Part shown: in pieces, positions 15,328 through 22,968 of the stretch
Layout: every line of letters begins with the position of its first letter
Numbering within the stretch: position 1 is the stretch's first letter
Source of the DNA: Aquificales bacterium
GTDB lineage: Bacteria > Aquificota > Aquificia > Aquificales > QOAS01
DNA: 32,717 nucleotides
Reading direction: 5' to 3'
NCBI GenBank assembly: GCA_027036735.1
Contig: JALWDU010000063.1
Span: 1-32,717, forward strand
Translations under genes and position numbers: made by a program
Notes under the pieces: model-generated
The model's input: the letters and a program-made list of their open reading frames with translations, nothing else
Told to the model about the DNA's origin: nothing
The model's database searches: none

Positions 15328-16416
15328 TCAAAGGGATAATCCTTTTATTCTTAGCTCCATATCGGTGGGGTTTTCGGCATAGGAAAGGGCTGTTCTTTCG
15401 TCTATTAACCCTTTTTTGTAAAGTTCCAAAAGATGTTGGTCGAAAGTTTGGGTTCCATAGATTTGGTGACCTTTTTCCAAATACTCGTCTATGTGGGCAA
15501 ACTTTTCTTTATCCAATAACGCATCCTTTATGAGGGGATGATTTACCAATACCTCAACGGCGGCTACTACACCCTTACCATCCTTTCGGGGTAAAAGTCT
15601 TTGGGAAACTATCCCTATTAAGGAGTTTGCCAACATCAACCTAATCTGTTCCCTATTCTCGAGGGGGAACATACCGATAAAACGGTTTATGGTCTCCTTC
15701 GCGTTTATCGTGTGGAGGGTAGAAAATACGAGGTGTCCCGTCTCGGCGGCTTGAAGGGCTATTTTTGCCGTTTCGGTATCCCTAATCTCTCCAATCATAA
15801 TGACATCGGGGTCTTCACGCAACGCCGCCCTTAGAGCGGCACTAAAACTTACCGCATCTTCCCCTATCTCCCTTTGAACGACAAAGGATTTTCTATCGCG
15901 GAATAGGTATTCGATAGGATCTTCTATAGTTACAATAACACGGCTGAACTGTTCGTTTATCTCGTTTATAAGCGATGCGAGGGTTGTCGATTTACCCGAA
16001 CCGGTGGGACCCGTAACCAAAATTAATCCGCTCGTGTTTTCCAGTGCCATCTTTTTAATAACCGGTGGCAATCCGAGGGAATCGAATTTCGGAATACCAA
16101 AAGGTATGTGCCTAAGGGCTATACCCAAAGTATTCCTTTGGTAGTAGATATTAGCCCTAAATCTCGCTATACCGGGAAAAGATGCGGAGGTATCGACCTG
16201 TCGCTCCTTAACCAACTGCTGATGCTTGTCCTCTTTTCCCTTCAATATATAATTGACAAACTCCTGAAGGTCGTTATTGGATAAAACGGGAAAGGAATCG
16301 AGGGTTAAAAGTTGTTTTTTTGCCCTTATGCGGGGCTTGGCACCCGCCTTTAAATGTATATCGGAAGCCTTTGCCTCAACCGCCGTTTTGACTATGTTCG
16401 TCAGTAGTTCCGACAA
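15328..16416 (-). CDS. pilT: PilT/PilU-family type IV pilus retraction ATPase
   Basis: A 362-aa cytoplasmic hexameric ATPase that powers pilus retraction and twitching or DNA uptake. Walker A is GPTGSGKST (136-144). The Asp box [11 protein letters not shown], Walker [13 protein letters not shown] and the His box STLHT are all intact. The C-terminus lacks the AIRNLIRE motif of classical PilT and instead reads [23 protein letters not shown]...[10 protein letters not shown], closer to PilU, so it may be an accessory retraction motor. The start is TTG with GGAGG nine bases upstream. The first 41 bases overlap the 3' end of recA, implying translational coupling. No other pil genes are nearby. Confidence 0.92.
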   Translation of the reverse strand: MSELLTNIVKTAVEAKASDIHLKAGAKPRIRAKKQLLTLDSFPVLSNNDLQEFVNYILKGKEDKHQQLVKERQVDTSASFPGIARFRANIYYQRNTLGIALRHIPFGIPKFDSLGLPPVIKKMALENTSGLILVTGPTGSGKSTTLASLINEINEQFSRVIVTIEDPIEYLFRDRKSFVVQREIGEDAVSFSAALRAALREDPDVIMIGEIRDTETAKIALQAAETGHLVFSTLHTINAKETINRFIGMFPLENREQIRLMLANSLIGIVSQRLLPRKDGKGVVAAVEVLVNHPLIKDALLDKEKFAHIDEYLEKGHQIYGTQTFDQHLLELYKKGLIDERTALSYAENPTDMELRIKGLSL

Positions 16417-17407
16417 TTCCCAACACCTCCCTTATTTTTTGCTCTATATCATACAGAATGTCGGGATTTTCGGACAGAAACTTTTTAACCTGTTCCTTAC
16501 CTTGACCTATTTTCTTGTCCCCATACGAATACCACGCCCCACTTTTGGTGAGTATTCCCAACTCCGTAGCAACATCGATAATGTCGCAAAGCTTACAAAT
16601 CCCTTCGCCGTAGTAAATTTCGAATTCCGCCTCCTGGAAGGGAGGGGCTAATTTGTTTTTGACAACCCTTACCCTAACGCGGTTGCCCTTTTTCTCTCCA
16701 CCTTCTTTGACTTCTCCAATTTTTCTTATATCCAACCGGAGGTCGGCGAAGAATTTAAGAGCCCTTCCACCGGGAGTGGTCTCCGGATTTCCGAACATCA
16801 CCCCTATCTTTTCCCTAATCTGGTTTATAAAAATCAAAGCGGTTTTCGATTTGTTAACCTCTCCCTTTAGCTTCCTAAGGGCTTGGGACATGAGGCGAGC
16901 CTGTTTTCCGACGTGGGCGTCCCCTATGTTGCCCTCAAGCTCATCTTTGGGAACCAGTGCCGCAACCGAGTCTATAACGACGACATCAACCGCACCGCTT
17001 CTGATGAGCGTTTCCGCTATTTCGAGAGCTTGCTCTCCATAGTCGGGTTGCGAGATGTAGAGGTTTTCCACATCGACCCCTATCTTTTCCGCATATTTGG
17101 GGTCGAGCGCGTGTTCGGCGTCGATAAATACCGCTATTCCCCCCTGCTTTTGGGCTTCGGCGATGATGTGGAGCGCGAGGGTTGTTTTACCGGAGCTTTC
17201 GGGACCAAATATTTCGGTAATACGCCCCTTGGGAATGCCCCCCACACCTATAGCCCTGTCGAGCGCGTAGGAACCGGTATGTATCGCCTCCACCTTTATG
17301 CGCTCTTCGGCACTCTTTAGGGGCATAACAGCCCCTTTGCCGAATTTCTTTTCTATAAAGGACTTAGCCACTTCGAAGGCTTGGAGTTTCTCCTTACTCA
17401 CGGACAT
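16376..17407 (-). CDS. recA: Recombinase RecA
   Basis: Strand-exchange protein for homologous recombination and DNA-damage signalling. It is 343 aa from the ATG at 17407; a TTG 12 bases further upstream lies inside the ribosome site GGAGGTGG and is rejected. Walker A GPESSGKT (68-75), the catalytic Glu in the FIDAEHALD region, loop L1 ([26 protein letters not shown]), loop L2 ([29 protein letters not shown]) and the DNA-binding C-terminal domain are all present. The acidic C-terminal tail typical of E. coli RecA is short and only mildly acidic. No LexA-type operator was recognised upstream. It is followed by overlapping pilT. Confidence 0.98.
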   Translation of the reverse strand: MSVSKEKLQAFEVAKSFIEKKFGKGAVMPLKSAEERIKVEAIHTGSYALDRAIGVGGIPKGRITEIFGPESSGKTTLALHIIAEAQKQGGIAVFIDAEHALDPKYAEKIGVDVENLYISQPDYGEQALEIAETLIRSGAVDVVVIDSVAALVPKDELEGNIGDAHVGKQARLMSQALRKLKGEVNKSKTALIFINQIREKIGVMFGNPETTPGGRALKFFADLRLDIRKIGEVKEGGEKKGNRVRVRVVKNKLAPPFQEAEFEIYYGEGICKLCDIIDVATELGILTKSGAWYSYGDKKIGQGKEQVKKFLSENPDILYDIEQKIREVLGIVGTTDEHSQNGG

Positions 17408-17525
17408 TTCCACCTCCAAATGGTTTATTAAATAGGTGCAAACACTCTTAGGCGGTTTCTCAAAGATTTACGACCTATAAATGTAGTCCAAAGGAATAGG
17501 GGGACGCTAACGGGAAATGGAAAAT

Positions 17526-17813
17526 TTATTCCGTTTCAAAAATTCGGGGAACTACGAAATATCCCTCCTCAAATTGGGGTGCGTTCTTTTCTATCTCCTC
17601 CCTCGGAAGGGTCTTTCCGGGAATATCCTCCCTCATAGGGGTTTCTCCATAATCGAGAACAAAGGGTTCAACTCCCTCGGTATCGACCTCGTTCATCTGA
17701 TTGACGAACTCGATAATATCGGCAAGCTGTTTGGAAAAGAGTTCGACCTCCTCTTCGGTGAGGCGTAGGCGGGCGAGTTGTGCCACTTTCAAAACGGTTT
17801 CCCTGTCAATCAT
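17526..17813 (-). CDS. gatC: Asp/Glu-tRNA amidotransferase subunit C
   Basis: A 95-aa small subunit of GatCAB, which converts mis-charged Asp-tRNA(Asn) and/or Glu-tRNA(Gln) to the amide forms. The sequence (VLKVAQLARLRLTEEEVELFSKQLADIIEFVNQMNEVDTEGVEP) is a textbook GatC N-terminal helix pair followed by the belt region. gatA and gatB are not adjacent, so the complex is assembled from separate loci. No ribosome site; TATCAC lies six bases before the ATG, a weaker version of the leaderless arrangement seen elsewhere in the window. It diverges from bioB across a 110-bp gap. Confidence 0.94.
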   Translation of the reverse strand: MIDRETVLKVAQLARLRLTEEEVELFSKQLADIIEFVNQMNEVDTEGVEPFVLDYGETPMREDIPGKTLPREEIEKNAPQFEEGYFVVPRIFETE

Positions 17814-17923
17814 TAAAAAGTGATATTATTCCCCAAAGGGTTTGGATTCGATAATCCCTTAAAGGGTTTCGGTTATAGGAAATTCCCTTCCGAGGGTCGA
17901 AAATATTCGGGAGGGAACCTTAA

Positions 17924-18904
17924 ATGGATTGGGAAAAATATCTGAAACACCTAAGGGATAAAGCTATCGAGGAGTCCATTAATGGGGAGGATTTAAGGGA
18001 GCTCCCCCGTCTGCCGACCGAATATCTACCCCTGATGGTATACCACGCGGGGGAGGTTAAGCGGAACTTTTTCCCCGAAGGGCTTGAATTCTGTTCGATA
18101 ATAAACGCAAAATCGGGCGCCTGCTCGCAGGACTGCAAATTTTGCGCCCAATCCCGCTTTTACGAGACAAAGGCACCCGTCTACACCTTCCTCGATGAGG
18201 AACAAATCCTAAAGGGTGTCGAGTTTGCCGTTAAAAACGGCGCCAAGCATTACAGCCTCGTTCTAAGCGGAAAGGCGGCAACCGATAGGGAGATAGATAG
18301 GCTCGTCCACCTCGCGGGGGAGATAAAAAAACGTTTCCCAAAATTGGAACTCTGTTTTTCCGCCGGAACCCTTAAAAGGGAGCAGATAGAGAGACTGAAG
18401 GAAGCCGGCTTTAGGAGACTCCACCACAATTTGGAGACCTCCGAGAGGTTTTTCCCGAATATAGTCTCCACCCACAGCTGGAGGGAGAGGTATCAAACCC
18501 TTCTATGGGCCAAAGAGGTGAGAATGGAAACCTGTTCGGGTGGACTTTTCGGAATGGGCGAAACCTGGGAGGACAGGATAGATTTGGCTATAACCCTTCA
18601 AGGTCTGGAAGTCGACTCCATACCCCTAAACTTTCTTATCCCGATAAGAGGGACACCCTTGGAGGATAGACCTCTGATGTCCCCCAAAGAGGCGCTTATA
18701 ACCATTGCCATCTTTAGGTTTGCCAATCCCCGTTCCGAAATAAGGCTTGCCGGCGGAAGGGAAAGGGTTTTGGGCGACTATCTGGGCATGGCCAACTTTA
18801 TGGTAAACGCCCATATGGTCGGCGGTTATCTAACCCGAGCCGGTCGCGACCCCTCCGAAGACCGCAAAATGGTGGAGGGGATAGGTCTAAAGTTATTAAA
18901 GTAA
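17924..18904 (+). CDS. bioB: Biotin synthase-like radical SAM enzyme, one auxiliary-cluster Cys replaced by Ser
   Basis: A 326-aa radical-SAM enzyme inserting sulfur into dethiobiotin. The SAM cluster motif CSQDCKFC (Cys67, 71, 74) is intact. Of the four ligands of the classical 2Fe-2S sulfur-donor cluster, three align: Cys144 (LELCFSAGTL), Cys204 (METCSGGLFGMGE) and Arg274 (EIRLAGGRE). The first, which in E. coli lies in RFCMGAA, is Ser111 here (HYSLVLSG). The rest (HHNLETS, INPLIP-like IPLNFLIP, YLTRAGRDP) is typical of BioB. The auxiliary cluster may therefore be unusual. The ribosome site is good (GGGAGGGA). It is not next to other bio genes. HydE or PylB are less likely because of the conserved BioB C-terminal region. 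Confidence 0.87.
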   Translation: MDWEKYLKHLRDKAIEESINGEDLRELPRLPTEYLPLMVYHAGEVKRNFFPEGLEFCSIINAKSGACSQDCKFCAQSRFYETKAPVYTFLDEEQILKGVEFAVKNGAKHYSLVLSGKAATDREIDRLVHLAGEIKKRFPKLELCFSAGTLKREQIERLKEAGFRRLHHNLETSERFFPNIVSTHSWRERYQTLLWAKEVRMETCSGGLFGMGETWEDRIDLAITLQGLEVDSIPLNFLIPIRGTPLEDRPLMSPKEALITIAIFRFANPRSEIRLAGGRERVLGDYLGMANFMVNAHMVGGYLTRAGRDPSEDRKMVEGIGLKLLK

Positions 18905-18915
18905 GCGCTTACTTT
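18898..18915. promoter_or_regulatory. 18-bp perfect palindrome at the end of bioB
   Basis: AAAGTAAGC followed directly by its reverse complement GCTTACTTT, with no loop and no T-run after it, so an operator is more likely than a terminator. It overlaps the bioB stop codon. It lies 29 bp upstream of a TATACT box (18945-18950) that precedes the winged-helix gene at 18968, so it is well placed for autoregulation by that protein (inference). Confidence 0.5.
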
Positions 18916-18967
18916 CCAACTTCTCCTAAATTTTAAAAGGCTTTTATACTAGATTAAGTTCTTAGAA

Positions 18968-19249
18968 ATGCTAAAAACCCGCAAAGAAATTTTCAAATGG
19001 TTATTGGAAAAACGGGGAGGAGGTTATGACGAACTGATTAAAGAAATAGGGAAAGAAATGGCTGACGATTTGGAAGTTTTAGGTTATATCCATAAAGGAT
19101 ATGCAACTCATAATAGCTCCTCCAAAGGGGAAATATCCTGGGGATTAACGGAACGGGGAAAAAAAATGGCGGAGTTGATTGTTAATAATCAAAAAAAGGG
19201 AGAAAAAAAATATTCTATAGCCGATATTTTGAAGAAAATATTGTTTTAA
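18968..19249 (+). CDS. Small winged-helix-like protein
   Basis: A 93-aa protein not recognised as a named family. The pattern DELIKEIGKEMADDLEVLGYIHKG...ISWGLTERGKKMAEL, a recognition helix followed by a short hairpin and an LTERGKK ending, is typical of a winged helix-turn-helix. A basic tail (NNQKKGEKKY) follows. DNA binding is therefore plausible but unproven. Base composition is much AT-richer than in bioB or recR. No ribosome site; TATACT lies 17 bases before the ATG. Its stop is directly followed by the ATG of the next gene (TAAATG), so the two form a unit. A perfect palindrome lies upstream. Confidence 0.65.
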   Translation: MLKTRKEIFKWLLEKRGGGYDELIKEIGKEMADDLEVLGYIHKGYATHNSSSKGEISWGLTERGKKMAELIVNNQKKGEKKYSIADILKKILF

Positions 19250-20227
19250 ATGCCTTATCTGGTCTATTGGGTTCCCAAAAACGATTATTTTCCCTTAGAA
19301 CAAAGAAAGGAAGAAATAAAATTTGAAATAACAGACTCTCATAGTGCTTCAACGATTCAATGTTTTTTAACATTTAAAAAAGATAACCGGCATTTACATC
19401 TAGAATTTAAACCCCAATTTCAAGATATAGAAAATCTGTCTTTCCCCTGCATAGAAGCCAATTTGGAAGAGGGATTTTTTATTTTTAAAATAGATTCTGA
19501 AATTCCTTCCGACTTGAGAAAACTTTTAGAAGAAAAAATCTATCATAACTTTAAAGAACTGTTTCATTCCCACGAACACCATGGGGATGATGAAGATGTT
19601 ATATTAAAAGGTTATTTTTTTGAAGTTGAAGCGAATACAAATACCAATAATTTGAAACAAGCTTCAATCAAAAATTTAATAGAACTATATCGACAAAAAT
19701 TTAAAGCCAGAAATAAAGAGCTTATAGACTTAATGGCGGAAATAAAGGGAATGAGTTTAAATGAAAACACATTGAAACTTATAGAGGAAACTTTGAAAAA
19801 TACCCTTTCCACTTTAGGTGAGAAAACATATTTTAATTTCCTCTATAATTTAGCGCAAAACTACAATCTAAATGAAACTTTTTTAAGGCAGAGTCAATTT
19901 GATATAGAAAATTTGTCGCAAAACTTAAGGATATTTTTGGAATATTTAAAAACAGAAAAAGATTTCTATAATAGAAAATTGTCGGATTATCAAAGCGATT
20001 TAAGCATTACGGCAACAATTTATTTTTCTTTCGCTTTCTTCTTTACAGGTTTATTAGTTAGTGAATCTATAACCTTATCGATATCTTCGGCATTTATTTC
20101 ATTTATAGCTTGGATTTTTATTAAAGATGAATTAAATAAGGCATTTACCAAAAAATTTATACCCGAAGAGTGGATTAAAAAATTAGAAAATTTAAAACAA
20201 ATTTTTAGGAAAGGAGGGTTTAAATGA
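19250..20227 (+). CDS. Uncharacterised protein with C-terminal membrane hairpin
   Basis: A 325-aa protein of unknown family. Residues 1-135 look beta-rich (WVPKNDYF, FEITDSHSASTIQCFLTF, HLHLEFKPQF) and include a His/Asp-rich patch HSHEHHGDDED. Residues 140-250 are mostly helical, partly coiled coil. Two hydrophobic helices (about 255-273 and 276-292) with a very short turn form a C-terminal membrane hairpin, and a basic tail (NKAFTKKFIPEEWIKKL...) follows. It resembles a membrane-tethered sensor or effector more than an enzyme; no catalytic motif was found. AT-rich like its upstream partner. The start is coupled to the previous stop. The stop overlaps the ybaB ATG (ATGA), so this accessory pair feeds straight into ybaB-recR. 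Confidence 0.65.
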   Translation: MPYLVYWVPKNDYFPLEQRKEEIKFEITDSHSASTIQCFLTFKKDNRHLHLEFKPQFQDIENLSFPCIEANLEEGFFIFKIDSEIPSDLRKLLEEKIYHNFKELFHSHEHHGDDEDVILKGYFFEVEANTNTNNLKQASIKNLIELYRQKFKARNKELIDLMAEIKGMSLNENTLKLIEETLKNTLSTLGEKTYFNFLYNLAQNYNLNETFLRQSQFDIENLSQNLRIFLEYLKTEKDFYNRKLSDYQSDLSITATIYFSFAFFFTGLLVSESITLSISSAFISFIAWIFIKDELNKAFTKKFIPEEWIKKLENLKQIFRKGGFK

Positions 20228-20505
20228 ATATCTTCTCGATGATGAAACAGCTCAAAAGCCTCCAAGAGGGTATGAAGAAATTCAAAGAAGACCTCGAAAG
20301 GGAGACGGTAGAATTTGAAAACGAACACTGCAGAATAGTTTCCAACCTCGCGGGGGAGATTGTGGAATTGAAGATAAAGTCCTCCGATTGCGAGAATTTG
20401 GAAAAGCACCTCTTCGAGGCTCTAAAAGAGGTCAACAAACGGGTTAAGGAGAAGGTCAAGGAAAAGGCGGAAAATTCCCTCTTTGGCGGAATGGGGTTGT
20501 TCTAA
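20224..20505 (+). CDS. ybaB: Nucleoid-associated protein YbaB/EbfC
   Basis: A 93-aa dimeric DNA-binding protein of the YbaB/EbfC family, usually found just upstream of recR as here. The sequence shows the long N-terminal helix (MMKQLKSLQEGMKKFKEDLERETVEFEN), the central strand block (CRIVSNLAGEIVELKI) and the C-terminal helix (LFEALKEVNKRVKEKVKEKAE). The tail (SLFGGMGLF) replaces the Gly/Met-rich end common in the family. Its GGAGGG ribosome site lies inside the preceding gene. TAA is followed at once by the recR ATG. Confidence 0.9.
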   Translation: MNIFSMMKQLKSLQEGMKKFKEDLERETVEFENEHCRIVSNLAGEIVELKIKSSDCENLEKHLFEALKEVNKRVKEKVKEKAENSLFGGMGLF

Positions 20506-21114
20506 ATGGGCTTTATACCCGAAGAGATAGAAAAAGCCCTTCGGGAACTTCAAAAGATACCCGGCTACGGTGAAAGGGGAGCGAGCCGCTTCTTTTACAG
20601 CCTTCTAAAGCTCCCCCAAAAGGACAAGGTTGAAATAATAAAGACACTCGCGGAGGCGGTGAAAAAACTCCGACCCTGCGAGGAGTGCGGAATTTACACC
20701 ACAAAGAGGATTTGCGATATATGTTCCTCCCCCGAGAGGAGCAAAAAGCTTATAACCGTTGTGGAGGAAAGCTCCGACGCCTACACCATAGAGAGGTTGG
20801 GGAAATATAAAGGTGTTTACCACGTGCTGGGGGGACATATAGCACCCCTCGAGGGTATAGCCCCCGAAGACCTAAACATAGACAAACTCCTCGAAAGGGT
20901 GGAGAGATACCAACCCGTGGAGGTTATACTTGCAACAAATCCCAACACCGAAGGGGAGGCTACGGCCTCCTACCTGGCGAGGGTTTTGAAAAAACGTTTT
21001 CCCAATTTGAGGATTACAAGAATTGGTTTTGGCGCGGCTTTTGGCACCTACTTAGAACTGCTCGAAGACTTTTCCCTCGGTGAAGCTTTCGAAAACCGAA
21101 AGGAATTCCCCTAG
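20506..21114 (+). CDS. recR: Recombination protein RecR
   Basis: A 202-aa partner of RecF/RecO in loading RecA at gaps. Features in order: helix-hairpin-helix (LRELQKIPGYGERGASRFFYSLL), a C4 zinc finger (CEECGIYTTKRICDIC, Cys58, 61, 70, 73), and a Toprim domain (LITVVEESSDAYTIERLGKYKGVYHVLGG...) followed by the ring-forming tail. Near the C-terminus the commonly conserved Ala-x-Gly-x-Pro-x-Gly region reads GFGAAFGTYLELLEDFSL, a divergent version. It lies directly behind ybaB with no gap; cas6 begins 10 bp later. Confidence 0.95.
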   Translation: MGFIPEEIEKALRELQKIPGYGERGASRFFYSLLKLPQKDKVEIIKTLAEAVKKLRPCEECGIYTTKRICDICSSPERSKKLITVVEESSDAYTIERLGKYKGVYHVLGGHIAPLEGIAPEDLNIDKLLERVERYQPVEVILATNPNTEGEATASYLARVLKKRFPNLRITRIGFGAAFGTYLELLEDFSLGEAFENRKEFP

Positions 21115-21124
21115 GGGTTTAACG

Positions 21125-21865
21125 ATGATTTTGAAATTCGCATTCCGCGCCGAAGACGCGGCTTTGAAACTTCCCAAAAGTTACAACCGCCTACTGCAGG
21201 CTTTCTTTTACAAGAATATGGACGAACAAATCGCCACCTTTTTGCACAACAGGGGATACGAACTCGGAAAGAGAAAGTTCAAACTCTTTACGTTCTCAAA
21301 GATTTTCGGGAAATTCCTCAAAAAGGACGATGAATTTGTCTATTACAAACCCACATTTAGGATATATTTCGCCTCTCCCAAAAATGAGGTGAGTATCTCC
21401 ACCCTCCGAAAGATGCTTTTGGAAAACAAAGACCTCTTTATGGGAGAAAACAGGTTAAAACTCCTAAATGTGGAAGCTATAACCTTGGAAGAAATCCCCG
21501 AAGAGGTTGAGGTTAAAACCCTCTCCCCTATAGTGGTCTATAAAACCGAACTGGGGAGTAAGTTTTTTAACTATCTAACACCCCAAGATGGGGAATTTTA
21601 CAGACTTTTAAGGGAAAACCTAAAGAGGAAATATATGCTCGTTTACGGAAGACCTTTTGAGGGTGAGATAGAAATAGAACCGGTAAAGGTGTCGGAGAGA
21701 GATTTCAAAAAAATAGTTTTCAAAGGGACTTTAATAAAAGCGTGGGGTGGAATATACAGGATGAAAGCCCCTAAAGAGGTGATAAAGTTGGCTTTTGAAA
21801 CCGGTTTGGGTGCGAAAAATAGCGCCGGTTTCGGGATGGTTTTGCCTGTAGGAGTAAAAATTTAA
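21125..21865 (+). CDS. cas6: Orphan CRISPR endoribonuclease Cas6
   Basis: A 246-aa RAMP-type protein. The C-terminal glycine-rich loop GLGAKNSAGFG (about 228-238) and the N-terminal FLHNRGYELGKRKFKLFTFSKIFG segment (His41 is a candidate general acid/base) are typical of Cas6, which cuts the repeats of precursor crRNA. ATG 21125 is preferred, with AGGGG nine bases upstream, over an upstream ATG at 21080 that lies within recR. No other cas gene and no CRISPR array is in the window, so it must act on an array elsewhere or be a relic. The reading frame is intact, which argues for current use. Confidence 0.85.
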   Translation: MILKFAFRAEDAALKLPKSYNRLLQAFFYKNMDEQIATFLHNRGYELGKRKFKLFTFSKIFGKFLKKDDEFVYYKPTFRIYFASPKNEVSISTLRKMLLENKDLFMGENRLKLLNVEAITLEEIPEEVEVKTLSPIVVYKTELGSKFFNYLTPQDGEFYRLLRENLKRKYMLVYGRPFEGEIEIEPVKVSERDFKKIVFKGTLIKAWGGIYRMKAPKEVIKLAFETGLGAKNSAGFGMVLPVGVKI

Positions 21866-21894
21866 TAAAAATAAATAAGAGGAGATAAAGCTAT

Positions 21895-22098
21895 ATGGGT
21901 GAAATGTTAAAAGAATTAGGAAAACTTTTTTATAATTTTGCTCTGCTATTTTTAGGAGCCGTAATACTCCAGCCTTGGTTAAAGGGTAGTTATTCATTAA
22001 AAACTCTGATTGCTGGCTTTAGTGGACTTATAAGCTTTATATTCCTCGGCAGTATTCTAATAGTTTTAGGCGCAAGATTGGAGAATAAGGAGGATTGA
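21895..22098 (+). CDS. Small two-helix membrane protein
   Basis: A 67-aa protein of unknown function. MLKELGKLFYNFALLFLGAVIL forms helix one and LIAGFSGLISFIFLGSILIVLG helix two, with a short loop (KGSYSLKT) and an acidic tail (LENKED). GAGGAG lies about ten bases before the ATG. It is AT-rich. The next small gene starts one base after its stop. It may belong to the accessory block with cas6 and MNT/HEPN. Confidence 0.6.
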   Translation: MGEMLKELGKLFYNFALLFLGAVILQPWLKGSYSLKTLIAGFSGLISFIFLGSILIVLGARLENKED

Positions 22099-22099
22099 A

Positions 22100-22207
22100 A
22101 TGGATATGGTTTTGATATTAGCGACCTTATTGGGATGGATTATCGGATTAATAGCCATCTATTTTGGCTATCGTGAACTGAAAAAAAAGGAAACGGAGCA
22201 TATTTAA
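22100..22207 (+). CDS. 35-aa single-helix membrane peptide
   Basis: A very short gene with a strong ribosome site (AAGGAGG six bases before ATG). MDMVLILATLLGWIIGLIAIYFG is one membrane helix, and the rest is a charged tail (YRELKKKETEHI). It starts one base after the stop of the 67-aa membrane gene. The ribosome site, the spacing and the clean hydrophobic/charged split make it likely to be real. Function unknown; a subunit or regulator of the preceding small membrane protein, or a toxin-like peptide, are options. Confidence 0.55.
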   Translation: MDMVLILATLLGWIIGLIAIYFGYRELKKKETEHI

Positions 22208-22220
22208 AGGTATTTCAATG

Positions 22221-22234
22221 CCCCCTATAGGGGG
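22221..22234. repeat. Perfect palindrome CCCCCTATAGGGGG upstream of the MNT/HEPN pair
   Basis: A 14-bp perfect palindrome ending 22 bp before the MNT ATG. MNT/HEPN modules are often autoregulated, so an operator is possible. It may equally be one of many CCCC-N-GGGG palindromes in this genome or a terminator stem for the small membrane genes (only a weak T-run follows). Confidence 0.4.
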
Positions 22235-22256
22235 AACTTAAAATTTCCACCCCTAA

Positions 22257-22559
22257 ATGGATTTCGGTCTAAGCGAAGACCTAATAAGGGAAATAATCGA
22301 AATAATTTCCCGCTTCGGGTGTGTCAAAAGGGTAATTCTCTACGGTTCCCGTGCGAGGGGAGATTTTAGAAAAACCTCCGACATCGATTTGGCTATAGAG
22401 AGTTGTCCCGATTGGGTGGTCGCCGATATAAGGGAAACCTTCGAGGAGGAAGCCCCAACGCTTTTAACTTTCGATGTGGTCTCCTTAGAAAAAGCCCCAG
22501 AAGGGTTAAGGGAAAATATCCTCCGCGAGGGGGTTACGATTTATGAGAAGACGCCTTGA
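22257..22559 (+). CDS. MNT-type nucleotidyltransferase (antitoxin of MNT/HEPN pair)
   Basis: A 100-aa minimal nucleotidyltransferase. The motif GSRARGDFRKTSDIDLAIE contains the Gly-Ser and the Asp-x-Asp metal pair of the DNA polymerase beta fold; a later Asp in TFDVVSLE could be the third acidic residue. In characterised MntA/HepT systems such proteins attach nucleotides to the HEPN toxin and silence it. Its 3' end overlaps the HEPN gene by 17 bp, the usual arrangement. No ribosome site is visible. Confidence 0.85.
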   Translation: MDFGLSEDLIREIIEIISRFGCVKRVILYGSRARGDFRKTSDIDLAIESCPDWVVADIRETFEEEAPTLLTFDVVSLEKAPEGLRENILREGVTIYEKTP

Positions 22560-22914
22560 GGAGTTTGAAAAGGCTCTCTACCGCCTAACGGAAGCGGTAA
22601 ATGAAGCCCAATCGGAGTTGGAAATAGACGGTGTTATACAGAGATTTGAATTTACCTTCGAATTGGCGTGGAAGACTCTGCAAGAACACCTTAGGGAGGA
22701 AGGGATAATATGCAATTCCCCCCGAAGGTGTCTAAAAGAAGCCTACAAGGTCGGACTTATAGAAGATGAAAAGGTTTGGTTAAAGATTTTGGCGGATAGG
22801 AATTTGTCGGCGCATACAAACGATTTTTCCACTTCAAGGGCTATTTTTGAAAGGATTAAAACCCTTTACCTGAAAGCTTTCGAAAAGCTCCTACAAAGGT
22901 TAAAGGAGTGTTAA
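22543..22914 (+). CDS. HEPN protein, HI0074-type (toxin/substrate-binding partner)
   Basis: A 123-aa helical protein of the HI0074 / nucleotidyltransferase-substrate-binding type. The signature FEFTFELAWKTLQEHL and the HEPN motif Arg-x4-His (RNLSAH in ILADRNLSAHTNDF) are present. RxxxxH HEPN proteins are commonly RNases; HI0074-like members pair with MNT proteins like the one just upstream. The start ATG has AGGGGG nine bases before it. Together with MNT this is a small toxin-antitoxin-like module. Substrate and activity here are inferred only. Confidence 0.85.
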   Translation: MRRRLEEFEKALYRLTEAVNEAQSELEIDGVIQRFEFTFELAWKTLQEHLREEGIICNSPRRCLKEAYKVGLIEDEKVWLKILADRNLSAHTNDFSTSRAIFERIKTLYLKAFEKLLQRLKEC

Positions 22915-22932
22915 CCCATATCTGGGATTTTT
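22915..22932 (+). terminator. Possible terminator after the HEPN gene
   Basis: CCCA, loop TATC and TGGG are followed by ATTTTT. The stem is short, so it is weak, but it falls exactly between the accessory block and the next housekeeping-like gene. Confidence 0.35.
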
Positions 22933-22968
22933 CTCCCGAAGGGCTTCATCGGTTATTTTCAAAACCCT

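Noticed and set aside
17407-17419. Upstream TTG start for recA
   Set aside because: It lies inside the GGAGGTGG ribosome site of the ATG at 17407.
21080-21124. Upstream ATG extending cas6 by 15 residues into recR
   Set aside because: The conserved Cas6 N-terminus begins at 21125 (MILKFAFRAED), which has its own AGGGG site. The extra residues are recR coding in another frame.
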